From assembly GCA_001898405.1 (NCBI GenBank), contig MKTW01000011.1:316801-380800 (forward strand): 64,000 bases of DNA, read 5' to 3'. Shown here in pieces: positions 52,582-61,998 of this stretch. This stretch comes from Sphingobacteriales bacterium 44-61 (GTDB lineage Bacteria; Bacteroidota; Bacteroidia; Chitinophagales; Chitinophagaceae). A program made the translations under genes and the position numbers. How positions within the stretch are numbered: the stretch's first letter is position 1; each line of letters opens with the position of its first letter. The notes under the pieces are model-generated. The model saw nothing but the letters and a program-made list of their open reading frames with translations, made no database searches and was not told the origin of the DNA.

Positions 52582-52797
52582 ATGAAAAAAAATTATTTAG
52601 CAAGTCTAACTTCGTTTGCTTTGTTCTCCTTTTTAATTCTCTCTTTTAGCGGGAACGCACAAGATGAAGAATTTCCTGGCGACTTGGATAACAAAAAAGT
52701 AGAAATCTGCACTGGTACCAAGCAAGACACGATTGTTTCTACTGGTGTTAATTGTCCCGAGGGGTCAGAGCATTGTACGCCTAATCATTGTCATTAA
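52582..52797 (+). CDS. Secreted four-cysteine peptide, family 2, copy 1
   Basis: 71 residues: signal peptide MKKNYLASLTSFALFSFLI, then FSGNA with cleavage probably before QDEEFPG. Mature cysteines follow C-x14-C-x6-C-x4-C, ending TPNHCH. The acidic QDEE-x-PG start and the KKVEIC strand are shared with the next two genes. Small secreted peptides next to 6-bladed propeller genes recall NVEALA-type loci, but the NVEALA motif itself is absent. Function unknown. Confidence 0.75.
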   Translation: MKKNYLASLTSFALFSFLILSFSGNAQDEEFPGDLDNKKVEICTGTKQDTIVSTGVNCPEGSEHCTPNHCH

Positions 52798-52991
52798 TTA
52801 TTCACGTTGGTTGATCGCAAATAAATGTCCTTTTTTTTGTAAAAAACAAAGGAGTATAGGGCTTGTTTTGGACGTGTAGTCAAGCGTTGAAAAGAGCTTG
52901 GTCTGTGAATTTTATTGTCGTTGTCATAGCCTGGTTGTTCGTTTTTCTTATATTTTTTTAATCTTCATTCTTTAAAACCTAAACCTCTATT
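52798..52991. other. Spacer between peptide genes 1 and 2
   Basis: About 190 bp A/T-rich; no terminator-like hairpin with a T-run, so read-through to copy 2 is possible, but it may also hold a separate promoter. Confidence 0.3.
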
Positions 52992-53207
52992 ATGAAAAGA
53001 AAGTATTTATTAAGCTTAACAATGGTGGCTGCTTTTTCCATGTTAATGATCTCATTAAGTAGTAACGCGCAAGACGAGGAGGAAATGCCTGGTGAAGGAA
53101 ATAAAAAAGTCGAAATCTGTACAAAAACGAGACAAGATACCATCGTTAGTGTCGGTAGTACTTGTCCCGAAGGAACAGAAATTTGTCGTTCAAATCCCTG
53201 CGACTAA
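52992..53207 (+). CDS. Secreted four-cysteine peptide, family 2, copy 2
   Basis: 71 residues, signal peptide to SSNA, then QDEEEMPGEGNKKVEIC. Cysteines again C-x14-C-x6-C-x4-C, ending RSNPCD. Very similar to copy 1 in RQDTIVSVGSTCPEGTEIC. Duplicate of the same gene with a conserved frame and cysteine grid, which argues for selection on the mature peptide. Confidence 0.78.
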   Translation: MKRKYLLSLTMVAAFSMLMISLSSNAQDEEEMPGEGNKKVEICTKTRQDTIVSVGSTCPEGTEICRSNPCD

Positions 53208-53263
53208 GTTGAAAAATGCTGAACTAGGATTGTTATTTTTCACTAAACAAAATTAAAATCAAA

Positions 53264-53497
53264 ATGAAAAGACGTTTTATGTTTTCCTATAAGGGAATTG
53301 CAAGTTTTATCGTTTTAGCCATGTTGGTATTTGGCGCTTCAATAACGGTTAATGCTCAAGACGAAGAAGAGGTGCCAGGAGAAGGCAGCCAGCAAAAGAT
53401 GAGTATATGCCAGTACGTGCACCAGGGGAAAGTTATTGGTTATGGAAATACTTGCGTAAGCGGCAACAGTGCATGCGAGTCAAACCCGTGCGATTAA
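53264..53497 (+). CDS. Secreted four-cysteine peptide, family 2, copy 3
   Basis: 77 residues, longer leader, cleavage near TVNA then QDEEEVPGEGSQQKMSIC. Cysteines C-x14-C-x6-C-x4-C ending ESNPCD. The segment between cysteines 1 and 2 is diverged (QYVHQGKVIGYGNT) while the spacing is intact. Followed by a strong terminator, so the peptides form a unit ahead of the propeller gene. Confidence 0.78.
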   Translation: MKRRFMFSYKGIASFIVLAMLVFGASITVNAQDEEEVPGEGSQQKMSICQYVHQGKVIGYGNTCVSGNSACESNPCD

Positions 53498-53525
53498 ATA
53501 ATCCCTCATGATATTTGCTTTTTTG

Positions 53526-53554
53526 CCTTGTCCCGTCTACCGGGACAAGGTTTT
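53526..53554 (+). terminator. Terminator after the third peptide gene
   Basis: Perfect 10-bp stem CCTTGTCCCG/CGGGACAAGG with a 5-base loop, followed by TTTT, 28 bp after the peptide stop. It separates high peptide expression from the downstream export genes. Confidence 0.85.
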
Positions 53555-53576
53555 ATTTGAAAACTAATAACTTGTG

Positions 53577-54761
53577 ATGAGATTTCTTCTTGGATTTACT
53601 ATTTCGATATTTACCCTGCTAGCGTCATCTTGCCGAAACAACCCCAATGCCAAAGATGGTCCAGTTGGAACTGGTGCTCCGAAATACACTATTGATTTAT
53701 TAAAAGGCGATCCTAATGAAATTGCCAATTTTGCCGATTTCTTTAAGGATATCTCTGTTACGCCGTTAAGACTTCCGAAGGGTTCGTTGATTGCCTCATT
53801 TGATAAACTCGTAATTTTTGATTCTTCTTATTTTGTCTTAGATAAGAAGTACTCAATACTATATCGTTTTGATATGCAAGGCAACTTAATCAAGACTTAT
53901 GGTAAAATAGGTCTTGGACCAGGGGAATTCAAACGAATTGATGATTTTGATCTTTTCGGTAAGGAAGTTTATATTCTTTCCAATGACAACAGGGCGATCT
54001 TTGTATATAATTTGGAAGATGGAGTATTTTCAAGGCGGATACCGACGCAAAGGTTTGGAAGTGGAATTTCTATTTTAACGACTGATTCTTATTTGTTATA
54101 CTGCAATTATAACAATGTCGAACACCAGAAAGACTACAATGTTTACCAAATAAGTGCCGAAGGCGTGGTTCGGGAAAGATATTTCCCGTTTGATCCAAAT
54201 AAATCGTCGATGATATTGCCTTTTACTGGATTTTTTCACACTACCCCCAAGCGTGTACAGTATTATTGCGATGCTTTTGACGAGACAATTTATGCCTTTG
54301 AGAATAATTCTTTTGTGCCTTACATCAGTACCCGGGTGAGCAGCGACTTTGTGAAAGAGAACAAGAAGGACTTTAAACGTATTGTTATGGATAGAACGTT
54401 AATGGATCCATCCTTAAGTTATATTGGGAGCAACTACCTGGAATCAGGCCGATTCATTGTACTCAGTTACGTAAAAGAACAAGTTATTAAGACCGCAATT
54501 TTTGATAAAAATGATAACAGCATAAAGGTTATCAGGAAAGGAATTGCCGATCCCTTGATTAATTTAGTGGAAGGGCCCTTTTTGTTAACTGGTGAAAATA
54601 AGTTTTTATACGCTATATCCTCCGAGACTATTGAGGATATGCGAAAAAGAGACCCGGATAAATTTAATAAAATATCCCCCGATCAGCTTAAGGTGTTTGG
54701 CAATACGGCAGATAGTAGCTCTGCCAGTTATTTTATTTTAACAGCGGTAAACAAAGAATAA
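53577..54761 (+). CDS. 6-bladed beta-propeller lipoprotein
   Basis: 394 residues from ATG 53577 (a GTG three bases earlier is rejected). Lipobox LASSC at about 19-21. The propeller repeats show KKYSILYRFDMQGNLIKTYGKIGLGPGEFK-type strands, seen as DMQGNLIKTYG and GPGEFKRIDDF, then FVYNLEDGVFSRRI. This is the Bacteroidota 6-bladed family found beside small secreted peptides and DUF1573 proteins; it may bind the peptide or a carbohydrate at the surface. Function inferred from fold and context only. Confidence 0.85.
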   Translation: MRFLLGFTISIFTLLASSCRNNPNAKDGPVGTGAPKYTIDLLKGDPNEIANFADFFKDISVTPLRLPKGSLIASFDKLVIFDSSYFVLDKKYSILYRFDMQGNLIKTYGKIGLGPGEFKRIDDFDLFGKEVYILSNDNRAIFVYNLEDGVFSRRIPTQRFGSGISILTTDSYLLYCNYNNVEHQKDYNVYQISAEGVVRERYFPFDPNKSSMILPFTGFFHTTPKRVQYYCDAFDETIYAFENNSFVPYISTRVSSDFVKENKKDFKRIVMDRTLMDPSLSYIGSNYLESGRFIVLSYVKEQVIKTAIFDKNDNSIKVIRKGIADPLINLVEGPFLLTGENKFLYAISSETIEDMRKRDPDKFNKISPDQLKVFGNTADSSSASYFILTAVNKE

Positions 54762-54764
54762 GTC

Positions 54765-55148
54765 ATGAGGTTTGGGAACTGGTTACTATCCGTAGTTATA
54801 TTGTATTGGGGATGTGCGAACGGTGGTGAAATAGAAATGCCAGTAGTAAAATATGAACGATCCGTTATCGAGGTTCCTGATATTCCAGCAGGTGGCAGCT
54901 ATAGGGGACAATTTTGGCTATCTAACACAGGCGGCAAGCCTTTACGTGTTACTTCTGTTCGTTCAGATTGTGCTTGCACGGTATCGGAGATGGATCGAAA
55001 GGAGATTTTACCGGGTGATTCAGCGCTGGTTCGATATACTCTAACACCCAACCTGCTAGGTAGATTTCAGCAAACCATTATTGTAGAGAATAATTCTCGT
55101 AATGAACCCAGTATCTTATTTGTTATTCGGTCAAAGGTTGTTTTTTAG
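54765..55148 (+). CDS. DUF1573 lipoprotein
   Basis: 127 residues with a signal/lipobox (VILYWGC), then a single Ig-like DUF1573 domain: FWLSNTGGKPLRVTSVRSDCACTVSE (here as GGKPLRVTSV and SDCACTV), PGDSALVRYTLTPN and QTIIVENNSRN. Domain is shared in Bacteroidota with surface/periplasmic processing loci. The 3' end overlaps the longest HlyD frame, but the HlyD ATG chosen here lies after its stop. Confidence 0.85.
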   Translation: MRFGNWLLSVVILYWGCANGGEIEMPVVKYERSVIEVPDIPAGGSYRGQFWLSNTGGKPLRVTSVRSDCACTVSEMDRKEILPGDSALVRYTLTPNLLGRFQQTIIVENNSRNEPSILFVIRSKVVF

Positions 55149-55245
55149 GGGAGCCGCAATAAGGCTTTTTATTGTTTGTTTTTTAATCTTAAATCATGTG
55201 TGTAGCAGTTGCCTGAGAAAATGTTATGGAGTATTTAAAACAGCC

Positions 55246-56343
55246 ATGACGCTAGTAAATAACTGGGTTGGCATTTTATTGCTTTTTGCAGGTGTAGGCG
55301 CTAGCTCCTGCGATAATAGTGCTTCAGGATCTACTCCACAGGAGCCAATAAAAGAAGCGAAGTCTTTGACCGAAGTTACCAGGGTTAAAACGGCCTATTC
55401 ATCTGAAGGTAATTTTGAACACTTAATTACTTCTAACGGGAAGGTAAAATCGCTTCATGACCTTTTAATTGTTGCTGAGACTGATGGTCGGGTAGAAACT
55501 TCAAATCTTTATACAGGGAAGAGAGTAGCTGCCGGAGATATCCTCCTTAAAATAGAAATTACTGCAGCCAGGTTTAAATTAGAAAAATTAGAGCTTTTAA
55601 AGTTTAATGCAGAGAAGGAGTATCAGAGCCTTTTAATTGGGTATGAGAATCTTCTAAAAGGACAGCCGGAAAAGCAAGTAGAGGAAATTCGTCAAAAATT
55701 GAGAATTAGTTCAGGATTGGCGACAATCGAAAAGGATATCCAGGAACTTCTGTATGAAATTAATCGTGCAACGTTAAAGGCTCCGTTCCCGGGAGTTATT
55801 GCGGATCTACGTGTACAGCAAGGTCATAGAATCAAGGTTGGCGAAGAACTATCTAGAATTTACGACCCATCCAATCTTTTCTTGGAAATCGAGGTGCTGG
55901 AGAGTGATCTTGATATCTTAAAGCTCGGGGTAAAAGCAGAGATACATCCTATTGCTGATGAGAAGATGATTTTTACGGGTGCAATTTCGGAGATTAATCC
56001 TTATGTTAATGAAAACGGGTTGGCTTTGGTGAAAGTTAAAATTGACCAATCAAAAGGTAATATGAAAAATGCGAAATTATTGCCCGGCATGAATTGTATG
56101 GCAACTATTCGAATCCCGCTACAGAAAGCGATATTGGTTCCCAAGGAGGCGGTTGTGTTGCGAGGTAATAAAGCTGTTGTGTTTACTGTTGATAATGGAA
56201 AGGCTATTTGGAATTATGTTACTCCGGGCAGAGAAAATGGAGCTGTAGTGGAGATTCGTACAGGCCTTGTTGGTGGCCAGAAAGTGATTGTTTCGAATAA
56301 TTTGCAAATTGCTCATGAAGCCCCAATCGTTGAAGTGCCTTAG
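55246..56343 (+). CDS. HlyD/AcrA-type periplasmic adaptor lipoprotein
   Basis: Start at ATG 55246 gives a lipobox (VGASSCDN). The membrane fusion protein order is seen: hairpin-flanking barrel-sandwich strands (VETSNLYTGKRVAAGDILLKIE), coiled-coil helices (KLELLKFNAEKEYQSLL), second lipoyl half (LKAPFPGVIADLRVQQGHRIKVG), beta-barrel (EIEVLESDLDILKLG) and the membrane-proximal end. It links the RND pump (61 bp downstream) to the TolC-like channel. Confidence 0.88.
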   Translation: MTLVNNWVGILLLFAGVGASSCDNSASGSTPQEPIKEAKSLTEVTRVKTAYSSEGNFEHLITSNGKVKSLHDLLIVAETDGRVETSNLYTGKRVAAGDILLKIEITAARFKLEKLELLKFNAEKEYQSLLIGYENLLKGQPEKQVEEIRQKLRISSGLATIEKDIQELLYEINRATLKAPFPGVIADLRVQQGHRIKVGEELSRIYDPSNLFLEIEVLESDLDILKLGVKAEIHPIADEKMIFTGAISEINPYVNENGLALVKVKIDQSKGNMKNAKLLPGMNCMATIRIPLQKAILVPKEAVVLRGNKAVVFTVDNGKAIWNYVTPGRENGAVVEIRTGLVGGQKVIVSNNLQIAHEAPIVEVP

Positions 56344-56404
56344 GAACAAAAAATAGTTATAGAGGATTACTTTAAAGCTTCTTTTTTGAAGGAGAGAACT
56401 AAAA

Positions 56405-59400
56405 ATGGTCAGATACTTGATAAAAAGGCCAGTTGCTGTACTGCTTAGTTTACTTGCGCTGACTATTGTTGGACTGATTTTATTACGGAAAATGCCGGTG
56501 TCACTATTGCCGGCAATAGAAGTTCCTCAAATAATCGTTAGGATAAATTATCCTAATACTCCCGCAAACGTTATTGAATCAGATATTGTTAAAAACGTAC
56601 GTGATGGTTTAGCGAATGTTGGCGGGCTGACCAATATTGAAAGTATTTCTTCCAGCCATACAGGTATTGTCAAGTTGTATTTCGATTATGGAACAAACAT
56701 GCGGTTGGCATACTTGGAGGTGAACGAGAAGTTGGACAGGGTTTCAAACAATTTGCCAGCAAATCTTGAACGGCCGCAAGTAAGCCGGGTTAGCACATCT
56801 GATATCGCTATTATTCGTTTGCAAGTTATGCCAAAGACTGGTACAACAGTCATGGAGACCAGCCTGCTTGCAACCCAGGTCTTGAGTAAGAGAATTGAAC
56901 AAATGGAAGGGATTTCCCTGGTTGACATCAATGGTCGGCAGACTTCTGATATTACGATCCAGTTGAAGAGCGACCAGTTAAAAGCGTTGAGTGTAGAGGA
57001 GCAGGATGTTATTGCTGCGATAAAGCAGTCTAACGAGGATTTAAGTCGATTAACTGTCCAGGACGGGCAGTATCGTTATTTTGTTAGGTTGCTAAATGCG
57101 ATTGAAGATCCGGCGACAATTTCCAAGCAATCGATTAGACTGCGAAATGGAACAGTGATAAATTTAGGAGACATTGCAGACGTAGAGGTGAAGCCAGGAG
57201 GGCAGAATGGCTATCATCTATTTAATGGCAGGGAAGGAATAGTGATTACTGCGCAGAAGCAGCCTGACAGTCGAATGAATGACCTAACACCAAAAATTAA
57301 GGAATTGGTTAACCAGTTTAGGAAGGACTACCCGCAGGTGGATTTTGCGATTACTCAAGACCAGACTTTTTTGATGGATGCTGGGATAGATAACTTAAAC
57401 CAGGATTTGTTGTATGGCGGCATCCTGACGGTGGCTTTACTGTTTCTGTTCCTTGGTAATTTTGCGTCACCGACATTAATGAGTATTAGCATTCCTCTTT
57501 CGCTTATCATTACATTCATTTTTTTTTATTTATTTAATATTTCATTCAATATCATTTCACTATCTGGGCTTGCTCTTGGTATCGGGATGTTAATAGATAA
57601 TTCAATTGTTGTAATTGATAATATAACGAGAAAAAGAAGAACGGGCCTTCCTATGCTGGAGAGTAGTGTGGAAGGGACAAATGAAGTTATTGTACCGGTA
57701 ATTAGCCAGGTACTTACGACGGTTGCGGTGTATGGCCCGTTAATATTGCTAGGAGGTATTTCGGGGGCGTTAATTTTTGACCAAGCTATAGCTTTGACGA
57801 TTTCGCTGGGGGTTTCGCTACTAATTGCTTTTATTGTTGCACCCCTGTTATACCTTTTATTTTTAAAAGCACCTGTTGAAAGACTAAAAGAAGATACCTT
57901 ATTTTATCGTTTTGTGGCGAACCGGTATCACCGGATGATTTCCCATATTCTTAAACACCGGGGGAAGTATTTTATAGTAACGTTATTGGTGATGCCTGTT
58001 GGATTTTTTGTTGCTCGATTTATCCCACTAAGCACCTTGCCAAAAACAGAAAAACGAGAAACATTAGTAAATATTGATTGGAATGAGCCAATTGAAGCAA
58101 GAGAAAACCTTGAGAGAACAAAAGCTTTGTGTGATTATATCCAGGGCAAGGTGGAAGTTACTGAAGCTGAAATTGGAATAAAACAATTCCTATTACAAGA
58201 AAATATAAACGATATTCAGCGTACTGAAGTTTATTATGCTTGTTCTTCGGAGCAACATAAAATTGCAACTGATCGGGCTGTGCGAGAGTGGATAGAATTG
58301 AATTATCCAGTGGCCAATATACAAGTTGTTGAGGCGCCGAATGCCTTTACCCAATTATTTAGTTCGCCCAAGCCGTATTTAGAGGCGCGCTTTAAAAAAA
58401 ATACGACAACTGGCAGTCAATTGCCTTTCGAAGATGTAGGAGAATTGGTGTCGAAAATCTCCGATAGGAGTTTTGTGATGGGCAAAGGACTTGTAAATGA
58501 GCCGAATTTGTCTTTACTGGTGAATTGGGAAAAGCTGGGAATTTATGGAGTTGACCATGCTCAAGTAATGGACGCAGTTAATAGGCAATTTGGGAATTAC
58601 ACCATTACAGAGCTGAAGAGATTTAATGAACGGAAGATTATCCGGGTCGAAAGCGTGGATACTAGTGCTGAAAGTAAACTATTAAATACTGTTACAGGTC
58701 GGGGTGGTGCGCGATACGCCTTAAGCACGTTTGTTTCATTGAAAAAAGCAAATGATCAAAAATTTATTACATCTGATAAAACTGGATCATATTTGTCCAT
58801 ACAGTATGATCTGCCGGTAGCGGCCCCAAAGCAGGTTATTAGCGAGGTGACAAACTTGGCGCAACAAAAGGGATTAGCGGTTTCCTTTGGAGGCAACTAT
58901 TTTGATAATCAAGTTCAAATCCAGAAGCTCTGGGTGATTTTCTTAATTGTAGTTGCACTACTGTACTTAATCCTTGCTATACAGTACGAGAGTTTAGTTT
59001 TGCCATTATTGGTTATGCTTACCATTCCAATAGGAATAACAGGAAGCATGGTATTGCTGTGGGTAACAGGCTCCACTTTGGACGTAATGGCAGGGATTGG
59101 ATTTATTGTTATTCTTGGTCTTATCGTTGATGACCCAATTTTGAAGGTTGAAACTCTAAATCGCCTTTACAAACAATATGCTTCGCAGGGATTGCCTTTT
59201 AATGATGAATTGCTTGGGAAAATGATACACCAAGCTGGAGATATTTGCTTGAAGCCTATGCTGATGGTTTCGTTAACAACAAGCATTGCTCTCGTCCCAG
59301 TATTGTTTATTAACGGGCTTGGCAATGATTTACAAAAGCCACTGGCAATTGTGATTATCGGCGGTCTTACCATAGGGACATTTTTCACAACTTGGTTCAT

Positions 59401-59443
59401 TCCATTAGCGTATTGGTATTTTATTAAGTCAAAGAGAAAATAA
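56405..59443 (+). CDS. RND-family efflux transporter (AcrB/CusA-like)
   Basis: 1012 residues, twelve membrane segments and two porter loops. TM4 has GIGMLIDNSIVVIDNI, i.e. Asp398 with Asn399 in place of the second Asp, as in many Bacteroidota homologues, and TM10 has GLIVDDPILKVETLN. The signature region SLLPAIEVPQIIVRINYP near the N-terminus is also typical. Proton-driven export of an unknown substrate. The stop codon overlaps the TolC start by one base (TAATG), so coupled translation is likely. It sits beside a second RND that lacks relay residues. Confidence 0.93.
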   Translation: MVRYLIKRPVAVLLSLLALTIVGLILLRKMPVSLLPAIEVPQIIVRINYPNTPANVIESDIVKNVRDGLANVGGLTNIESISSSHTGIVKLYFDYGTNMRLAYLEVNEKLDRVSNNLPANLERPQVSRVSTSDIAIIRLQVMPKTGTTVMETSLLATQVLSKRIEQMEGISLVDINGRQTSDITIQLKSDQLKALSVEEQDVIAAIKQSNEDLSRLTVQDGQYRYFVRLLNAIEDPATISKQSIRLRNGTVINLGDIADVEVKPGGQNGYHLFNGREGIVITAQKQPDSRMNDLTPKIKELVNQFRKDYPQVDFAITQDQTFLMDAGIDNLNQDLLYGGILTVALLFLFLGNFASPTLMSISIPLSLIITFIFFYLFNISFNIISLSGLALGIGMLIDNSIVVIDNITRKRRTGLPMLESSVEGTNEVIVPVISQVLTTVAVYGPLILLGGISGALIFDQAIALTISLGVSLLIAFIVAPLLYLLFLKAPVERLKEDTLFYRFVANRYHRMISHILKHRGKYFIVTLLVMPVGFFVARFIPLSTLPKTEKRETLVNIDWNEPIEARENLERTKALCDYIQGKVEVTEAEIGIKQFLLQENINDIQRTEVYYACSSEQHKIATDRAVREWIELNYPVANIQVVEAPNAFTQLFSSPKPYLEARFKKNTTTGSQLPFEDVGELVSKISDRSFVMGKGLVNEPNLSLLVNWEKLGIYGVDHAQVMDAVNRQFGNYTITELKRFNERKIIRVESVDTSAESKLLNTVTGRGGARYALSTFVSLKKANDQKFITSDKTGSYLSIQYDLPVAAPKQVISEVTNLAQQKGLAVSFGGNYFDNQVQIQKLWVIFLIVVALLYLILAIQYESLVLPLLVMLTIPIGITGSMVLLWVTGSTLDVMAGIGFIVILGLIVDDPILKVETLNRLYKQYASQGLPFNDELLGKMIHQAGDICLKPMLMVSLTTSIALVPVLFINGLGNDLQKPLAIVIIGGLTIGTFFTTWFIPLAYWYFIKSKRK

Positions 59444-60918
59444 TGCTGAAAAATAATAAAAGATGTAAGAAATGCATGTTATTTACTCTTACAAGTGTAG
59501 TTTTTTTAAATACACTGTCTGCCCAGGATTCCCTTTTACTTTCGTTAGAGGATGTTATTCGCCTTGCCCAAGAGTCTTCGCCAAGGTCAAGAATTGCACA
59601 GACAGAAAAGCAATTGGGGTACTTCCAGTATATTTCCTTTAAGAGTGATTTTAAACCGCAAATGTCTATATATGGGAGCGCGCCAGTTTATAACAAGGAA
59701 TATTACGCTGTGCGCCAACCGGATGGTACTATAATGTACCAATCGATAAAACAAAATAATAGCAATGTGGGGTTTTCTTTGAACCAAAAGATACCATTTA
59801 GTGGAGGTGAACTTTCTCTTAATTCTGATTTATCTCGATTTGATGATTTCAAATTGAAAACTAAGCAATATAATGGGACACCTGTTTATCTTCGATTATC
59901 CCAACCTCTCTTTGGAATAAACGAGTTAAGGTGGAGTAAGAAAATAGAGCCATTGAAATTTGAAAGTACTCAAAAGCAGTATGCTTTGGAGATGCAGGAT
60001 ATAGCCCAACAAACCGTGCAATATTATTTTGACGTACTCGATGCTCAAAGTAGTATGGAACTAGCGAAATCTAATCTTGAGTACGCAAAGATTAACGTCC
60101 AGTCCGAGTCAAAGAGGGTGGCTCTAGGCACAACTTCTGAAGATAAGCTACTACAACTCGAATTACAGGAGTTGACCAATCAACAAGACTTAGAGAATGC
60201 TAGGTACAGGTATGAAATAGCACAGTTGAGTTTAAAGACATTTATAGGTTATGAGGAAAAGGAAAATTTGAATTTGAGTATCCCAGGGAGTGTTCCCGGA
60301 ATTATTTTGAGTATTGATTCAGCCTTTTTGTTTGCCAAAAAGCATAGGCCGGAGTTTGTAGAGTTTGAAGTTAAAAAGCTGGAGGCGCTAAAGGAGGTGG
60401 CAAGGGCTAAATCTGCAAAGCAAGAGGTTAACCTAGTAGCTAGTTATGGCCTTAACAATGCTGCGTCCGACTTACCGGGCGTTTATCGCAATCCAAATGA
60501 CCAGCAACGATTTAGTTTGGGATTTAGCATTCCTATCGTGGACTGGGGAAGACGGAAGGCTAGGTATAATACTGCTAAGGCAATCGAAAAGTTAACAAAC
60601 GAGACGAACAGGTTCAATGAACTGTCGTTGTTCCAAGAAATTACAACGATAGTAAAAAATATTAAATTGTTACAGTCAAATATTGCTTTAGCACGGCAGA
60701 CGGACACGGTAGCTCAAAGACGATTTACAATCGCTTTACGTCTTTACCAGATGGGTAGTATTTCTGTCACTGACCTAGTGTTGGCCCAAAGGGAAAAAGA
60801 TAGTGCTTCGAAAGCGCTTCTAAACGCTTTGCGCTCTTATTGGAATGCGCATTACATGATTAGAAAATTAACACTTTTTGATTTTGCGTCAAACGTGTCG
60901 TTATTGAATGAGGAGTAA
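59443..60918 (+). CDS. TolC-like outer membrane efflux protein
   Basis: 491 residues with signal peptide (FTLTSVVFLNTLSAQD) and the OEP fold: SLEDVIRLAQESSPRSRIAQ (first helix), long coiled-coil helices (YAKINVQSESKRVALGTTSEDKLL) and the second repeat with FSLGFSIPIVDWGRRKARY. Outer membrane channel of the HlyD-RND-TolC unit. Confidence 0.93.
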   Translation: MLKNNKRCKKCMLFTLTSVVFLNTLSAQDSLLLSLEDVIRLAQESSPRSRIAQTEKQLGYFQYISFKSDFKPQMSIYGSAPVYNKEYYAVRQPDGTIMYQSIKQNNSNVGFSLNQKIPFSGGELSLNSDLSRFDDFKLKTKQYNGTPVYLRLSQPLFGINELRWSKKIEPLKFESTQKQYALEMQDIAQQTVQYYFDVLDAQSSMELAKSNLEYAKINVQSESKRVALGTTSEDKLLQLELQELTNQQDLENARYRYEIAQLSLKTFIGYEEKENLNLSIPGSVPGIILSIDSAFLFAKKHRPEFVEFEVKKLEALKEVARAKSAKQEVNLVASYGLNNAASDLPGVYRNPNDQQRFSLGFSIPIVDWGRRKARYNTAKAIEKLTNETNRFNELSLFQEITTIVKNIKLLQSNIALARQTDTVAQRRFTIALRLYQMGSISVTDLVLAQREKDSASKALLNALRSYWNAHYMIRKLTLFDFASNVSLLNEE

Positions 60919-60954
60919 ATGGTAGTTCAGATAAATCTTGGTAAGGAAAGAATG

Positions 60955-61998
60955 CTATTTTAATAATCCTAAATTTTTAATGATAGCATTTTCATCCAAT
61001 TTTTCTCCAATTATTTCCCTGTTTCCTTTTAGCCAAAGTGAATAAGGATTAACTGTAATAAAGTAGCGTACTGCTAGCGGAGTATCCCATCCCTGCAGGT
61101 CGGAGACGTTGACCCATGTCATTTTATCATTTTTAATCGCCTTTAGCCAGTTTTTTTTATTGTTGTCCATCGAGATACTTACGATTTCCAAACCGTCCTG
61201 GTGATACTTTTTGTATAATTGAACGAATTTTTCATGCTGTTTTCGGCACGGATAACAATCGCTGGACCAAAAATCTAAGAGGACTAGTTTAGCTTTAACT
61301 GATGATAAAGTGAAACTTTTTCCATGTTCGTTTTTCATCCGGAAGTTTTCGAAAAATATGTCTTTTTCAAACTTGGCTTTTCGGCGAAAATAGTCATTCA
61401 ATTGGGCCATTTGATCCGAATTCTTTTGTACTTGATCGAGCATTTCTATGTATTGGGCAGTTCTCTTATCGCCAATAAAATCTTTCGATAGCCGAATAAT
61501 ACTAGGTAGTGTTTTCGATCCAGGAAAATTATAGAGAATACTGTCAATAAAGTTGTTGGAAAACTGTTGATGTCTCTGGTTAATTTCTTCCTTTGACTTT
61601 CCGCCGATTCGATACCTATGTTGGGTAAAAGCGTTATAGATTACCGCATCTTGCGGTCCGCGAATCGAATCTGTGCGAAGCACGATTTTATTTAACCCTG
61701 GAATCCGCCTTTCAGATAAGTATACTTCATACTTTCCCGGTTCAAGCCAAATGGCATCGGGCAATGAAGAATCTGTGCTAATTAATGCTTCCCCTAAACT
61801 ATTGAGTGGTGCAGTAATAAAGAAGTTTCCCGTTGAATCAATCTTGCCAGTAAAATGCCCAGGCCCCTCAACCCGGACGTTGGTGGACGATGATACCAGC
61901 GAGATCCACCCCTTGACCTGGATACTATCTTGGCAAGTTCCTTGGGTATGGCATATTAATGCGGCTAGGACGGAAGAAAAAAAAATACGGGCTAACAT
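60955..61998 (-). CDS. TlpA-like thioredoxin-fold protein with N-terminal DUF4369-like domain
   Basis: Start at ATG 61998 (MLARIFFSS); the TTG at 62004 is rejected. Signal peptide ending THTQG/TCQDS, a beta-rich N-terminal domain, a helical linker, then AhpC/TSA-type thioredoxin with FWSSDCYPCRKQHEKF (CYPC) and IVSISMDNNKKNWLKAI. Periplasmic thiol oxidoreductase. Convergent with TolC and the last gene of the export cluster; it is a candidate helper for disulfide status of the four-cysteine peptides (inference). Confidence 0.85.
   Translation of the reverse strand: MLARIFFSSVLAALICHTQGTCQDSIQVKGWISLVSSSTNVRVEGPGHFTGKIDSTGNFFITAPLNSLGEALISTDSSLPDAIWLEPGKYEVYLSERRIPGLNKIVLRTDSIRGPQDAVIYNAFTQHRYRIGGKSKEEINQRHQQFSNNFIDSILYNFPGSKTLPSIIRLSKDFIGDKRTAQYIEMLDQVQKNSDQMAQLNDYFRRKAKFEKDIFFENFRMKNEHGKSFTLSSVKAKLVLLDFWSSDCYPCRKQHEKFVQLYKKYHQDGLEIVSISMDNNKKNWLKAIKNDKMTWVNVSDLQGWDTPLAVRYFITVNPYSLWLKGNREIIGEKLDENAIIKNLGLLK

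Noticed and set aside
52582-53497. Calling the peptides NVEALA family or RiPPs
   Set aside because: The NVEALA motif is absent and no modifying enzyme (radical SAM, YcaO, LanM) is nearby; they are described only as secreted four-cysteine peptides.
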